A DNA stretch of 33,333 nt, taken from JAAZLS01 sp964585925 (GTDB lineage Bacteria > Bacillota > Dethiobacteria > DTU022). Of this stretch, positions 22,234-29,570 are shown piece by piece. The translations under genes and the position numbers were made by a program. The stretch is from the NCBI GenBank assembly GCA_964585925.1, contig CAZPFS010000023.1, positions 1 to 33,333 on the forward strand, written 5' to 3'. The stretch's first letter is position 1, and the number at the start of each line of letters is the position of its first letter. The notes under the pieces were generated by a model that saw only the letters and a program-made list of their open reading frames with translations, did no database searches and was not told the origin of the DNA.

Positions 22234-23196
22234 TTAGAGCCGGGCCTCCTGCGCGGGGCGGCCGGGAAAGCCCTTGATCACCGGCGCCCGAAGCTGCAGG
22301 TTGCCGGTCCACTCCGCATATTCCACCAGCACGGTCAGCTCGGGCTTCAGCCAGATCAGATCCTTCCCCCGGGGGGGATTCACGAAGCCCGGCGCGGCCT
22401 GGGTATGCCGGGCGGCCAGGCCCCTGAGATCCAGCAAATCCTGCCGGGAAAGCCCCGAGCCGGCTTTGCCGATATAGGTCAGGTCCTGGTCCCGGTAAGC
22501 CCCCAAAAGCAGGGACGCCGGCAGTCCCCCGGAAAGGGCCAGCCCTCCCACCAGGCAGAGCTGTCGGCGGCGAAATTTGATCTTGAGCCAGCCGGGGTGT
22601 TTCTTGGGCCCCCAAATATAGGGGCCCTCCCGCTTCTTGGCCACTATCCCCTCCCACTGCCGCTCCGCCATCAGCTTGAAAAGATCGACCCCCGAATCAA
22701 AATTTTCATTGATGTAAACCGCTCCCCCTGCCGGCCACAGGCCCCCCAGCAGCTCCTGGCGGTAACTGCAGGGTCTTCCGGTTAGATCTTCGCCCTCCAG
22801 AAATAAAATATCGAACACACAGTAGGTTGCAGGATGGGTCCTTAGCAGGTAGCCGAGCGCCTGCTCCCGGGTGCAAAGATCCCGCTGCATTACCCGGGGG
22901 AAGCTGGGCCGGCCCCCCTCCAGGACGATCACCTCTCCGTCGAGGATCGCCTCCCGTCCCTCCAGCAAATCCCTAATTTTTTGAAGCTCCGGGTACTGAA
23001 AGGTACGCTCAAACCCCCTTCGGTTTTGCAGGCGCAGCCCGCTCCTGCCGACAAAGGCCAGCAGGCGCACCCCGTCCCATTTGATCTGAAACAGATATTC
23101 GGGGCTGTCGAAGGGCTCCGGGCCGGGCCGGGGTTCCATGGGCCTCAGTTTGCCGAACCAGCGTTCAACCGGCGAGGCAAGGCTAGGCCGTGCCAA
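22234..23196 (-). CDS. ligD: LigD-type ATP-dependent DNA ligase (NHEJ)
   Basis: Seals double-strand breaks held by Ku. The 320 residues contain the adenylation domain with motif I IKWDGVR (nucleophile Lys near 39), LDGEVIV (motif III-like), FDILFLEG, EGIVAKKREGPY (motif IV) and WLKIKFRR (motif V). An OB-fold domain follows, with VGGLALSGG, LLGAYRDQDLTYIGKAGSG, and ending at VEYAEWTGNLQLRAPVIKGF. Neither polymerase nor phosphoesterase domain is fused. The likely start is a TTG at 23196, inside the end of ku (14-base overlap, +1 relative frame), implying translational coupling. The first in-frame ATG (residue 20) would cut into the conserved PMEPRPGPEPF region, which favours the TTG. Confidence 0.93.
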   Translation of the reverse strand: MARPSLASPVERWFGKLRPMEPRPGPEPFDSPEYLFQIKWDGVRLLAFVGRSGLRLQNRRGFERTFQYPELQKIRDLLEGREAILDGEVIVLEGGRPSFPRVMQRDLCTREQALGYLLRTHPATYCVFDILFLEGEDLTGRPCSYRQELLGGLWPAGGAVYINENFDSGVDLFKLMAERQWEGIVAKKREGPYIWGPKKHPGWLKIKFRRRQLCLVGGLALSGGLPASLLLGAYRDQDLTYIGKAGSGLSRQDLLDLRGLAARHTQAAPGFVNPPRGKDLIWLKPELTVLVEYAEWTGNLQLRAPVIKGFPGRPAQEARL

Positions 23197-23998
23197 CTTT
23201 TTCCCGTCTTTTAGCCTTTCCGGATTTGCCGCCGCCGGTGGCGGCCAGGCTGGCCTTTAGGGCATCGACCAGATCCACCACCTCCGCCCGGGGGGCGGCC
23301 GGCGCTTCCACCACTTCTTTGCCCGCTATCTTTGCTTCGATAATTTCCAGAAGGGCTTTGCGGTAGCGGTGGTCGTACTTGGCCGGATCAAAGGAGGAGG
23401 TGAGGTTGGCAATAAGTTCCCGGGCCATGTTGATCTCCTGATCGCTTACCCCAATCTCCCGGTTCCAGGAGGGCATCTCCTCCAGCCCCCTGATCTCATC
23501 GGGATAGAACATAGTTTCCAAAGCCAGGGCCTCGCCGTAACAGCGGATTACCGCCAGGGCCTGGCGTGATCGCAGCACCAGCTGGGCGATGGCTACCATT
23601 TTCGCCTCGGCCATGGCCCGGTGCAGCAGTAAAAAAGGCTTCTCCCCGGTCTCCCCCGGCCCCAGGTAGTAGGAACGATCGAAGTACACCGGGTCCAGCT
23701 CCTCCTGGTGGATAAAATCAAGGATAGTCACGCTGCGCGTGGCTTCGGTGGGGAGGCGCTCCAGATCGCCGTCGGAAATCACCACAAACCGGCCCCGCTC
23801 ATATTCGTAACCCTTGACGATCTCCTCCGGGGGGACCTCCCGTTGGCAGTGGGGGCATACTTTGCGGTACTCGATGGGCGTACGGCAGGGTTCATGCAGT
23901 TGCCTGAACTTTACATCCTTGTGCTCGGTGGCCGCAAACAGGCGCACCGGAATATTGACCAGCCCGAAACTGATCGCCCCTTTCCATAAAGCCCTCAT
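23183..23998 (-). CDS. ku: Ku homodimer protein (NHEJ)
   Basis: Ring-forming protein that binds DNA ends and recruits LigD. The 271-residue product starts with the hallmark MRALWKGAISFGLVNIPVRL. KDVKFRQLHEPCRTPIEYRK and the CPHC zinc-like pair follow, then EIVKGYEYERGRFVVISDGDL, DPVYFDRSYYLGP and the VLRSRQALAVIR block, then the helical ELIANLTSSFDP arm. The C-terminal tail (GGGKSGKAKRREK) is basic, as in Ku proteins whose tails help DNA binding. GGGGGGTGG precedes the ATG. First gene of the ku-ligase-polymerase operon. Such operons are frequent in spore-formers, where NHEJ repairs breaks in germinating spores. Confidence 0.96.
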   Translation of the reverse strand: MRALWKGAISFGLVNIPVRLFAATEHKDVKFRQLHEPCRTPIEYRKVCPHCQREVPPEEIVKGYEYERGRFVVISDGDLERLPTEATRSVTILDFIHQEELDPVYFDRSYYLGPGETGEKPFLLLHRAMAEAKMVAIAQLVLRSRQALAVIRCYGEALALETMFYPDEIRGLEEMPSWNREIGVSDQEINMARELIANLTSSFDPAKYDHRYRKALLEIIEAKIAGKEVVEAPAAPRAEVVDLVDALKASLAATGGGKSGKAKRREKVGTA

Positions 23999-24068
23999 TC
24001 GACCACCCCCCAGTATCAGGTGATCTTATTATCTCCCGGAAAGACGGCCCTATCCGGGAGACTGCAAT

Positions 24069-24128
24069 AAAAACCCCGGGAACGCAAACCCGGATAGTAA
24101 AAAGGGCGAACCCGAACCGTTCACCCTT
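24069..24128 (-). terminator. Two consecutive terminator-like hairpins before ku
   Basis: Minus strand, upstream hairpin: AAGGGTGAAC/GTTCGCCCTT (24128-24119 with 24111-24102; one mismatch) followed by TTTTT. It is flanked by a T run on the plus strand too, so it may work both ways. Downstream hairpin: CCGGG/CCCGG (24093-24089 with 24080-24076) followed by TTTTT. They could stop readthrough from the nad-trxB operon into ku. A third hairpin (24032-24061, 9-bp stem) has no T run. Confidence 0.55.
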
Positions 24129-24241
24129 AATTTTTCCTTTGATAATCCCTATCATTTTCACCCAAGGGAGGTTCGCCTAAAATCCCCCACTGAAAACTGT
24201 ACTCTGTGCCCCTCCCCCGAGTCCCAAATCCTTCTTCGGAA

Positions 24242-24556
24242 ATTGCAACCCCAATGCTTCTGAAACAACGATTCACCTATGAAAATTGCAACCCCAATCC
24301 TTCTGAAACAACAACTCACCTATGGAAATTGCAACCCCAATCCTTCTGAAACAACAACTCACCTTTGGAAATTGCAACCCCAACGCTTCTGAAACAACAA
24401 CTCACCTTTGGAAATTGCAACCCCAACGCTTCTGAAACAACAACTCACCTTTGGAAATTGCAACCCCAATCTTTCTTGAAACAACAACTCACCTATGGAA
24501 ATTGCAACCCCAATCTTTCTTGAAACAACAACCCCCCCTTTTTAAAAATTGCACCC
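24242..24556. repeat. 43-bp tandem repeat array, about seven copies
   Basis: The mark ATTGCAACCCCAA recurs at 24242, 24285, 24328, 24371, 24414, 24457 and 24501, that is every 43 bases (44 at the end), with a degenerate eighth start at 24548. Units differ at a few sites only. There are no unique spacers. It fills the gap between trxB and the ku terminators (23999-24608 has no gene). Confidence 0.93.
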
Positions 24557-24597
24557 AAGTCCCCCCCCTTTTAAAAAGGGGGGCCGGGGGGGATTTT
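24557..24597. repeat. GC-rich palindromic element (as at 13528-13770)
   Basis: CCCCCCCCTTTTAAAAAGGGG followed by a GGCCGGGGGGGA tail, abutting the last, degenerate unit of the 43-bp array and 12 bases from the trxB stop. Same family as the cluster upstream of ugd. Confidence 0.75.
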
Positions 24598-24608
24598 CCA
24601 AACCAAGT

Positions 24609-25529
24609 TCAGCCCATCCCCCGCAGGGCCCGATCAGCAGAGGTGGCGGCGACCGCCCCGTCGGCGGCGGCGGTGATCACCTGCCGAAGTTCTTTTACCC
24701 GCACATCTCCGGCGGCATATACCCCCGGGAGTGAAGTCTCGGCGCTTTCATTGGCAATAATATACCCTCCCGCGGTTAGATCAACTTCACCTTCCAAAAA
24801 ACCGGTGTTTGGAACACGGCCGGTGTAGACAAATACACCCTGCACCTCCAGATTTTCGGGTTTTCCATCCCGGAGAATCCGCAACCCGGTCAGGTAGCTG
24901 TCGCCCTCAATCCCGGAGACGGTGCTGTTCCAGAGCACCTCCACGTTTTCCAGGGCCAGGAGCCGGTCCTGATTTACCTTTTCCCCCCGAAAGGCATTCC
25001 GGCGGTGAATAACAAACACCTTGCGGGCAAAATCGGCTAGAAATATGGCTCCCTTGAGCGCAGAATCTCCCCCCCCTACGACGGCTATATCCTTGCCTCG
25101 ATAAAAGGCGGCGTCACAGGTGGCACAATAGGAAACCCCGCGTCCCTTCCACTCGGCCTCGCCCGGCACATTGAGCAGGTTGGGAACAGTTCCGGTGGCG
25201 ATGATCACCGACCGGCCTATATATTCCCGGCCCCCGGCCAAAACTATTTTATTTTTCCCCGACAGCTTTACCTGTTCTACCGCTTCCAGGACCAGCTCTA
25301 TTTCAAACTTGCGCAACTGCTGTTCAAGACGCTGGCCGAACTCAAACCCCGACAGGCCCTCCGGAAAACCGGGGTAATTATCCAGCCGCTCTGTAGAAAC
25401 TATCTCTCCCCCGATCATCATCTTTTCCAGCAACAGCACGCTGTGTCCGGCCCTGGCGCCGTAAATGGCCGCGGTAGCCCCGGCCGGCCCTCCTCCCAGC
25501 ACGATCATCTCGTATATTTTTTGAGCCAT
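24609..25529 (-). CDS. trxB: Thioredoxin reductase
   Basis: FAD-dependent enzyme that passes electrons from NADPH to thioredoxin. The 306-residue product has the FAD motif VLGGGPAGATAAIYGARAG (about 10-28), TERLDNYPGFPEG, the ATGTVPNLL segment and the redox-active pair in SYCATCDAAFY (Cys 135 and 138). The NADPH motif VVGGGDSALKGAIFLA is followed by HRR, which favours NADPH over NADH. The C-terminal GVYAAGDVR binds FAD. GGAGGT precedes the ATG by 6 bases. It is the last gene of nadA-nadB-nadC-trxB, only 16 bases after nadC; the link with NAD synthesis may simply be shared redox housekeeping. Confidence 0.95.
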   Translation of the reverse strand: MAQKIYEMIVLGGGPAGATAAIYGARAGHSVLLLEKMMIGGEIVSTERLDNYPGFPEGLSGFEFGQRLEQQLRKFEIELVLEAVEQVKLSGKNKIVLAGGREYIGRSVIIATGTVPNLLNVPGEAEWKGRGVSYCATCDAAFYRGKDIAVVGGGDSALKGAIFLADFARKVFVIHRRNAFRGEKVNQDRLLALENVEVLWNSTVSGIEGDSYLTGLRILRDGKPENLEVQGVFVYTGRVPNTGFLEGEVDLTAGGYIIANESAETSLPGVYAAGDVRVKELRQVITAAADGAVAATSADRALRGMG

Positions 25530-25545
25530 AGCTTACCTCCAGTAG

Positions 25546-26388
25546 TTAAATATTATTTTTGGGGGCGATGTTCAGGCTTACATCCAGCGCCGGAGCGGAA
25601 TGGGTCAGCGCCCCGCAGGAGATAAAGTCTACCCCGGTAGCGGCCACCGCCTTGAGATTCTCAAGCCCGATCTTCCCCGAAGCCTCCAGCAATGCCCGCC
25701 CCCCGGTGATGGATACCGCCTCGGCCATGGCTTTAAGATCCATGTTGTCGAGCATCACTATATCCGCCCCCGCCCCTATGGCCACCTCCAGATCGGCCAG
25801 GGTTTTCGCCTCCACCTCGATCTTGCAGGTAAAGGGAGCCCGGCGGCGCACCGCCTCCACCGCCTCCCGGATACCTCCCGCCGCCTCGATATGATTATCC
25901 TTGATCAGAATGCCGCTATCCAGGCCCAAGCGGTGGTTGTAGCCCCCTCCGGCGCGCACCGCATATTTCTGCAGGGCTCTCAGCCCGGGGGTGGTTTTGC
26001 GGGTATCCACCAGCCTGGCCCGGGTTCCCTCCAGCTCCTCCGACCAGCGACGGGTCATGGTGGCGATGCCGGAAAGCTGTTGCACAAAGTTCAAGGCGGT
26101 TCTTTCCGCGGAAAGCATGGGCCGCAGCCTCCCGGTTACCTCGGCTATAGTCTCCCCCGGCTCTACTTTTTGCCCGTCCTTGACCCGGGATGAAAAATTG
26201 AGCGTGCCGTCCAGCGTTTTAAAAACCGATTCCGCTGCCGGGAGCCCGGCCACGACCCCGGCCTGTTTGACCACCATTTTTCCCGTTCCCAGAAGATCGG
26301 GGGGGACGGTATACAATGTGGTCAGATCCCCGCGGCCCAGATCCTCCAGCAGCGCCTGTCTGGCCAGTGAGGCCATGATCAGCTCCAT
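25546..26388 (-). CDS. nadC: Nicotinate-nucleotide pyrophosphorylase (carboxylating)
   Basis: Quinolinate phosphoribosyltransferase: quinolinate plus PRPP gives nicotinate mononucleotide, CO2 and PPi, the third step of de novo NAD synthesis. 280 residues. Landmarks: EDLGRGDLTT at the N-terminus, AERTALNFVQQLSGIATMTRR, ARLVDTRKTTPGLRALQKYAVRAGGGYNHRLGL with substrate-binding Arg/Lys/His, ILIKDNHI, EVEAKTL, and VMLDNMD. I chose ATG 26388 with AAGGGG upstream; an in-frame start 11 codons earlier lacks such a site. It lies 103 bases after nadB and 16 bases before trxB. Confidence 0.96.
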   Translation of the reverse strand: MELIMASLARQALLEDLGRGDLTTLYTVPPDLLGTGKMVVKQAGVVAGLPAAESVFKTLDGTLNFSSRVKDGQKVEPGETIAEVTGRLRPMLSAERTALNFVQQLSGIATMTRRWSEELEGTRARLVDTRKTTPGLRALQKYAVRAGGGYNHRLGLDSGILIKDNHIEAAGGIREAVEAVRRRAPFTCKIEVEAKTLADLEVAIGAGADIVMLDNMDLKAMAEAVSITGGRALLEASGKIGLENLKAVAATGVDFISCGALTHSAPALDVSLNIAPKNNI

Positions 26389-26451
26389 ATAAGTTACCCC
26401 TTTTACCAAATATTTTATCAACCATTATCCCACAAATATGATTCGGGAAAA

Positions 26452-26478
26452 CGGGCGGACAGGGCCGCCCGCCCCTAC
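26452..26478. repeat. Small dispersed GTAGGGGCG-type palindrome in the nadB-nadC gap
   Basis: On the minus strand GTAGGGGCGGGCGG is followed by CCTGTCCGCCCG, giving a GGGCGG/CCGCCC fold. It resembles short GTAGGGGCG elements scattered in many genomes. It lies between the nadB stop and nadC start and adds most of the unusual length of that gap. Confidence 0.5.
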
Positions 26479-26491
26479 ATCTAAAATCCAA

Positions 26492-28099
26492 TCAGGAAGA
26501 GGGGATTTTGCCTTCGCCGGTATGTTTAAACCGGAAATGATGCCCATCCAGCCTGTGATCGGTTTCCGGAAAATCCTGCCTGAAATGACAGCCTCTGCTC
26601 TCTTCTCTGGCCAGCGCCGCTTCGGTCATCAAGGAGGCGATGAGCAGCATATTAAGGTACTCGGCCTCCTCCGGGGATTCACCCCGATAATCCGACAGGC
26701 CATCCCGGGAAGCCAGTTCCTGCCTGACTTCCATCAATTTTTCCCGGCTGCGCTCCACCCCGGCCCCTTCCCACATCATTTGCTGCAACCGGTTGCGAGG
26801 GAGGCGCCAGTCCCGAGGCGGCCGCGCCTTCCCGGCCGGAGACGGGCCATCAACGCTCGGGCAAGGTTTAACGGGATTAAATGTTGCGCCCCGATCGATC
26901 ACCGCCGCCTGCGCCGTGCGGCGGCCGAAAACCAGGGCCTCCATCAGGGAATTGCTGGCCAGCCGGTTGGCGCCATGCACTCCGGTGGAGGCCGCCTCCC
27001 CTACCGCGTACAGGTTGGGCAGAGTGGTTCTCCCCCAAAGGTCCACCTCTATCCCGCCGATCAGGTAGTGGGCCGCCGGAGAGACCGGGACCGGGTGGCG
27101 GGTAATATCCAGCCCCCAGTGAAGGCAGCTCTGATGAATAGTGGGAAAACGATTCCGGACAAAGGAGGGATCCAGATGCCTGAGGTCAATGTAAACCTGG
27201 CCCTCACAAAGCCTTTGCTCGCAGATGATCGCCCTGGAAACCGCATCGCGTGGGCCCAGCTCCCCCAAGGGGTGGTAGCGTTTCATAAACCGATCCCCCT
27301 CCGAGTTTATCAGATAGGCCCCCTCCCCCCTCACCGCCTCGGAAATTAAAAACGGGCCGCCCTGGGGAGGAAAAAACACCGTGGGATGAAACTGGAAAAA
27401 TTCCAGATCTCTTAGCACCGCCCCCGCCCGGTAGGCCAGGGCCAGGCCATCCCCGGTTAAAACCGCCGAATTGGTGGTATCTCGGAAAAGCTGCCCGCAG
27501 CCCCCGGAAGCCAGGATCACCGCCCCGGAAAAGATGGTTTTGCTTTGCCCGTTTTTAAGATAACAGACCCCGGCGGCCCGCCCCTCCCGCACCAGCAGAC
27601 GGCTGACAAAAGCATTTTCTATAAAATTAATATTTGTTAATCGTTTCGCCCGGCTCAGCAGAGCCTCTTCCAGGCCGCGGCCGGTAGCATCACCGCCGAT
27701 GTGCAGCACCCTGTTCCGGCAGTGGGCCCCCTCCCGGCCCAGATCCAGTTTGCCCTGACGGCGGTCGAATTCTAGACCCGCTTCCTCCAGCTCTTTGATT
27801 CGCAGGGGGGCTTCATTGACCAGCACGGAGATCGCCTCGGGATCTCCAAACCTGGCGCCCGCTTCCCAGGTATCCCGGTAATGAAGGTCCGGGGAATCAT
27901 CCCAGGCGATCGCCGCCGCCATCCCGCCCTGGGCGAACCAGGTGTTCCCGGCGGTCAAATCCTGTTTGCTTAAAACAACAACCCTGCCCGCAGACGAGAG
28001 CCGGATCGCCGTGTACAGGCCGGCAATTCCGCTGCCCATAATTACAAAATCTGCGGTCGGGTCATGATCGGCAGGGGGACGACTATGAGGGGAGGTCAT
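26492..28099 (-). CDS. nadB: L-aspartate oxidase
   Basis: FAD enzyme that oxidises L-aspartate to iminoaspartate, the substrate of NadA. About 535 residues, the usual size. FAD motif: ADFVIMGSGIAGLYTAIRLS; next SKQDLTAGNTWFAQGGMAAA, the HRNRVLHIGGDATGR-like block, FLQFHPT-type block (EFFQFHPTVFF), LISEAVRGEGAYLIN, DAVSRAI, then HYLIGGIEVDLWGRT and YAVGEAASTGVHGANRLASNSLMEALVFG with active-site residues, and a C-terminal helical domain. I chose ATG 28099, with TAAGGAGG 11 bases upstream; the frame stays open upstream into the end of nadA. It lies 23 bases after nadA. Confidence 0.96.
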   Translation of the reverse strand: MTSPHSRPPADHDPTADFVIMGSGIAGLYTAIRLSSAGRVVVLSKQDLTAGNTWFAQGGMAAAIAWDDSPDLHYRDTWEAGARFGDPEAISVLVNEAPLRIKELEEAGLEFDRRQGKLDLGREGAHCRNRVLHIGGDATGRGLEEALLSRAKRLTNINFIENAFVSRLLVREGRAAGVCYLKNGQSKTIFSGAVILASGGCGQLFRDTTNSAVLTGDGLALAYRAGAVLRDLEFFQFHPTVFFPPQGGPFLISEAVRGEGAYLINSEGDRFMKRYHPLGELGPRDAVSRAIICEQRLCEGQVYIDLRHLDPSFVRNRFPTIHQSCLHWGLDITRHPVPVSPAAHYLIGGIEVDLWGRTTLPNLYAVGEAASTGVHGANRLASNSLMEALVFGRRTAQAAVIDRGATFNPVKPCPSVDGPSPAGKARPPRDWRLPRNRLQQMMWEGAGVERSREKLMEVRQELASRDGLSDYRGESPEEAEYLNMLLIASLMTEAALAREESRGCHFRQDFPETDHRLDGHHFRFKHTGEGKIPSS

Positions 28100-28122
28100 G
28101 GCAGGAAGCGCCTCCTTAAACT

Positions 28123-29055
28123 CTATGACCCGGATTTCAGGGGTGCGCTTGGCACCGAGAGCATGCGCTGAAGCGCTCGCCCCGCTTTTTCTCGTATTTC
28201 CGGCTGAACGGTGATCCGGTGTTCCATCCGCTCCAGGCTCCGGACCACTTTTTCCAGGGTAGTATATTTCATGTTGGGGCAGATCAGGCCCTGGGAAAGC
28301 AAATAGAACTGTTTCCCCGGGCATTCTTTTTTCAGCCGGTGAATCATGCCCATCTCTGTCCCCACAATAATTTTTTCCCGGTCGGTTTGCCGGGCAAAGC
28401 TGATCATCCCCCCGGTTCCCAGCGCCTGATCGGCAAGTTCCACCACCTCGGGGCGGCACTCGGGGTGAACAATAATCACCCCATCGGGATGAGTTTCGCG
28501 GGCGCGACGCACGTCATCCACCGCTACCCGGTAGTGGGTAATACAATATCCCGGCCAGGGGATTATGGTCTTATCGGTTTTTGCGGCCACAAAATGAGCC
28601 AGGTTCCGGTCGGGGACAAAAATTACCTCCTCCTGCTCCAGAGAGTCAACCACCTCCACCGCATTGGCCGAAGTCACACAAACATCGCTCATCGCCTTGA
28701 TCTCGGCCGATGAGTTGATATAGGCGGCCACTCCCGCCCGGGGATGAATTTTGATCAGATCCTGCAGCCCCTCCGGAGTCACCATATCCGCCAGAGGGCA
28801 CCCTGCTGCTTTTTCCGGCAGCAGTACGGTTTTATGGGGGGAAAGGATGGCGGCGCTTTCAGCCATGAAATGCACCCCGCAAAAAACAATCACCTCTGCC
28901 GGGGAGTTTAAGGCAAACCGGCTCAGATCAAAAGAGTCGCCGCAGTAATCGGCAACATCCTGAACCTCGTCCATCTGATAATTATGGGCCAATATGACAG
29001 CTTTTTTCTGGTCTCTGAGTTCTTCCAGTCTATCCAGCAAATCCTGTTTTGTCAT
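28123..29055 (-). CDS. nadA: Quinolinate synthase
   Basis: [4Fe-4S] enzyme that condenses iminoaspartate with dihydroxyacetone phosphate to quinolinate. The 310-residue product belongs to the compact NadA type. Landmarks: AVILAHNYQMDEVQDVADYCGDS, VIVFCGVHFMAESA, AAGCPLADM (Cys 86), INSSAEIKAMSDVCVTSANA, FVPDRNLAHFVA, PWPGYCITH (Cys 171), VHPECRPEVVELAD, and GLICPNMKYTTLEKV (Cys 259). Cys 86, 171 and 259 are the expected cluster ligands. It heads nadA-nadB-nadC-trxB and is divergent from the NifU/desulfurase genes. A sigma-A-like promoter lies 35-65 bases upstream. Confidence 0.96.
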   Translation of the reverse strand: MTKQDLLDRLEELRDQKKAVILAHNYQMDEVQDVADYCGDSFDLSRFALNSPAEVIVFCGVHFMAESAAILSPHKTVLLPEKAAGCPLADMVTPEGLQDLIKIHPRAGVAAYINSSAEIKAMSDVCVTSANAVEVVDSLEQEEVIFVPDRNLAHFVAAKTDKTIIPWPGYCITHYRVAVDDVRRARETHPDGVIIVHPECRPEVVELADQALGTGGMISFARQTDREKIIVGTEMGMIHRLKKECPGKQFYLLSQGLICPNMKYTTLEKVVRSLERMEHRITVQPEIREKAGRALQRMLSVPSAPLKSGS

Positions 29056-29089
29056 TCCGGGGCCCCTTCCCCAAAAACTATTTATGCCT

Positions 29090-29119
29090 ATTATGACGGA
29101 ATATGCATGTTCTTGTCAA
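29090..29119 (-). promoter_or_regulatory. Promoter of the nadA operon
   Basis: On the minus strand a perfect TTGACA (29119-29114), an 18-base spacer and CATAAT (29095-29090), 35 bases before the nadA ATG. No known NAD-repressor operator was recognised. Confidence 0.65.
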
Positions 29120-29178
29120 CCAAAGCCGGCCCCTTAAATTGGCAGAATTTCGGTAAAATGTATTGTCTGCCCGTATTA

Positions 29179-29187
29179 TGGTATAAT
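29179..29187 (+). promoter_or_regulatory. Extended -10 promoter of the NifU-type gene
   Basis: TGGTATAAT: a consensus -10 (29182-29187) preceded by TGn. No good -35 lies at the right distance, which an extended -10 can make up for. It lies 38 bases before the TTG start. Confidence 0.6.
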
Positions 29188-29224
29188 GAAATTTAAGAAA
29201 GTTTATATAAGAGGTGAGCAACAG

Positions 29225-29446
29225 TTGAAACAGAGGGTTGAAGAGGCACTGTCCAAAATCCGTCCGGCCCTGCAAAGAGATGGCGGTGATGTTGAACTGA
29301 TAGAGGTAGATCCGGAGGGAATTGTCAAGGTCCGCCTTAAGGGTGCCTGCGGCGGGTGCCCGATGGCGACCATCACTTTGAAACAGGGAATTGAAAAGAT
29401 CATCAGGCAGGAGATCCCGGAAATAAAAGAGGTAATATCAGTATAG
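29225..29446 (+). CDS. NifU C-terminal domain-type Fe-S scaffold protein
   Basis: Small Nfu-type protein that carries an Fe-S cluster to target enzymes. With the TTG start at 29225 (GAGGTGAG upstream) it has 73 residues, the usual size of stand-alone clostridial versions. VEEALSKIRPALQRDGGDVELIEV is followed by VRLKGACGGCPMATITLKQG, where the CxxC pair binds the cluster. An in-frame ATG at 29186 overlaps the -10 element, so it is unlikely. A strong terminator follows directly, making it a single-gene unit although a cysteine desulfurase lies just downstream. NadA, encoded opposite, is a likely client only by proximity. Confidence 0.92.
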   Translation: MKQRVEEALSKIRPALQRDGGDVELIEVDPEGIVKVRLKGACGGCPMATITLKQGIEKIIRQEIPEIKEVISV

Positions 29447-29454
29447 AGGTTGCC

Positions 29455-29478
29455 AAACCCGGGCCGGCCCGGGTTTTT
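29455..29478 (+). terminator. Terminator after the NifU-type gene
   Basis: A perfect palindrome AAACCCGGGCC/GGCCCGGGTTT (29455-29476) ending in a five-T run (29474-29478), 9 bases after the stop codon. The A side could also serve the other strand. Confidence 0.85.
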
Positions 29479-29570
29479 AAATTTAGGCCCGATTTTCTGC
29501 CTGTTTTAACCGGGTTTCTCTCTCCCGGGGCAGTGGAAAGACCGGGAGCAAACATCAACCTGGAGGTATC

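Noticed and set aside
24242..24556. Possible CRISPR array
   Set aside because: The 43-bp period is too short for repeat plus spacer, the whole unit is conserved with no unique spacers, and there are no cas genes nearby.
24451..24828. Open frame on the plus strand across the 43-bp array and the trxB end
   Set aside because: It translates tandem repeats and the antisense of trxB; no start signal and no conserved domain.
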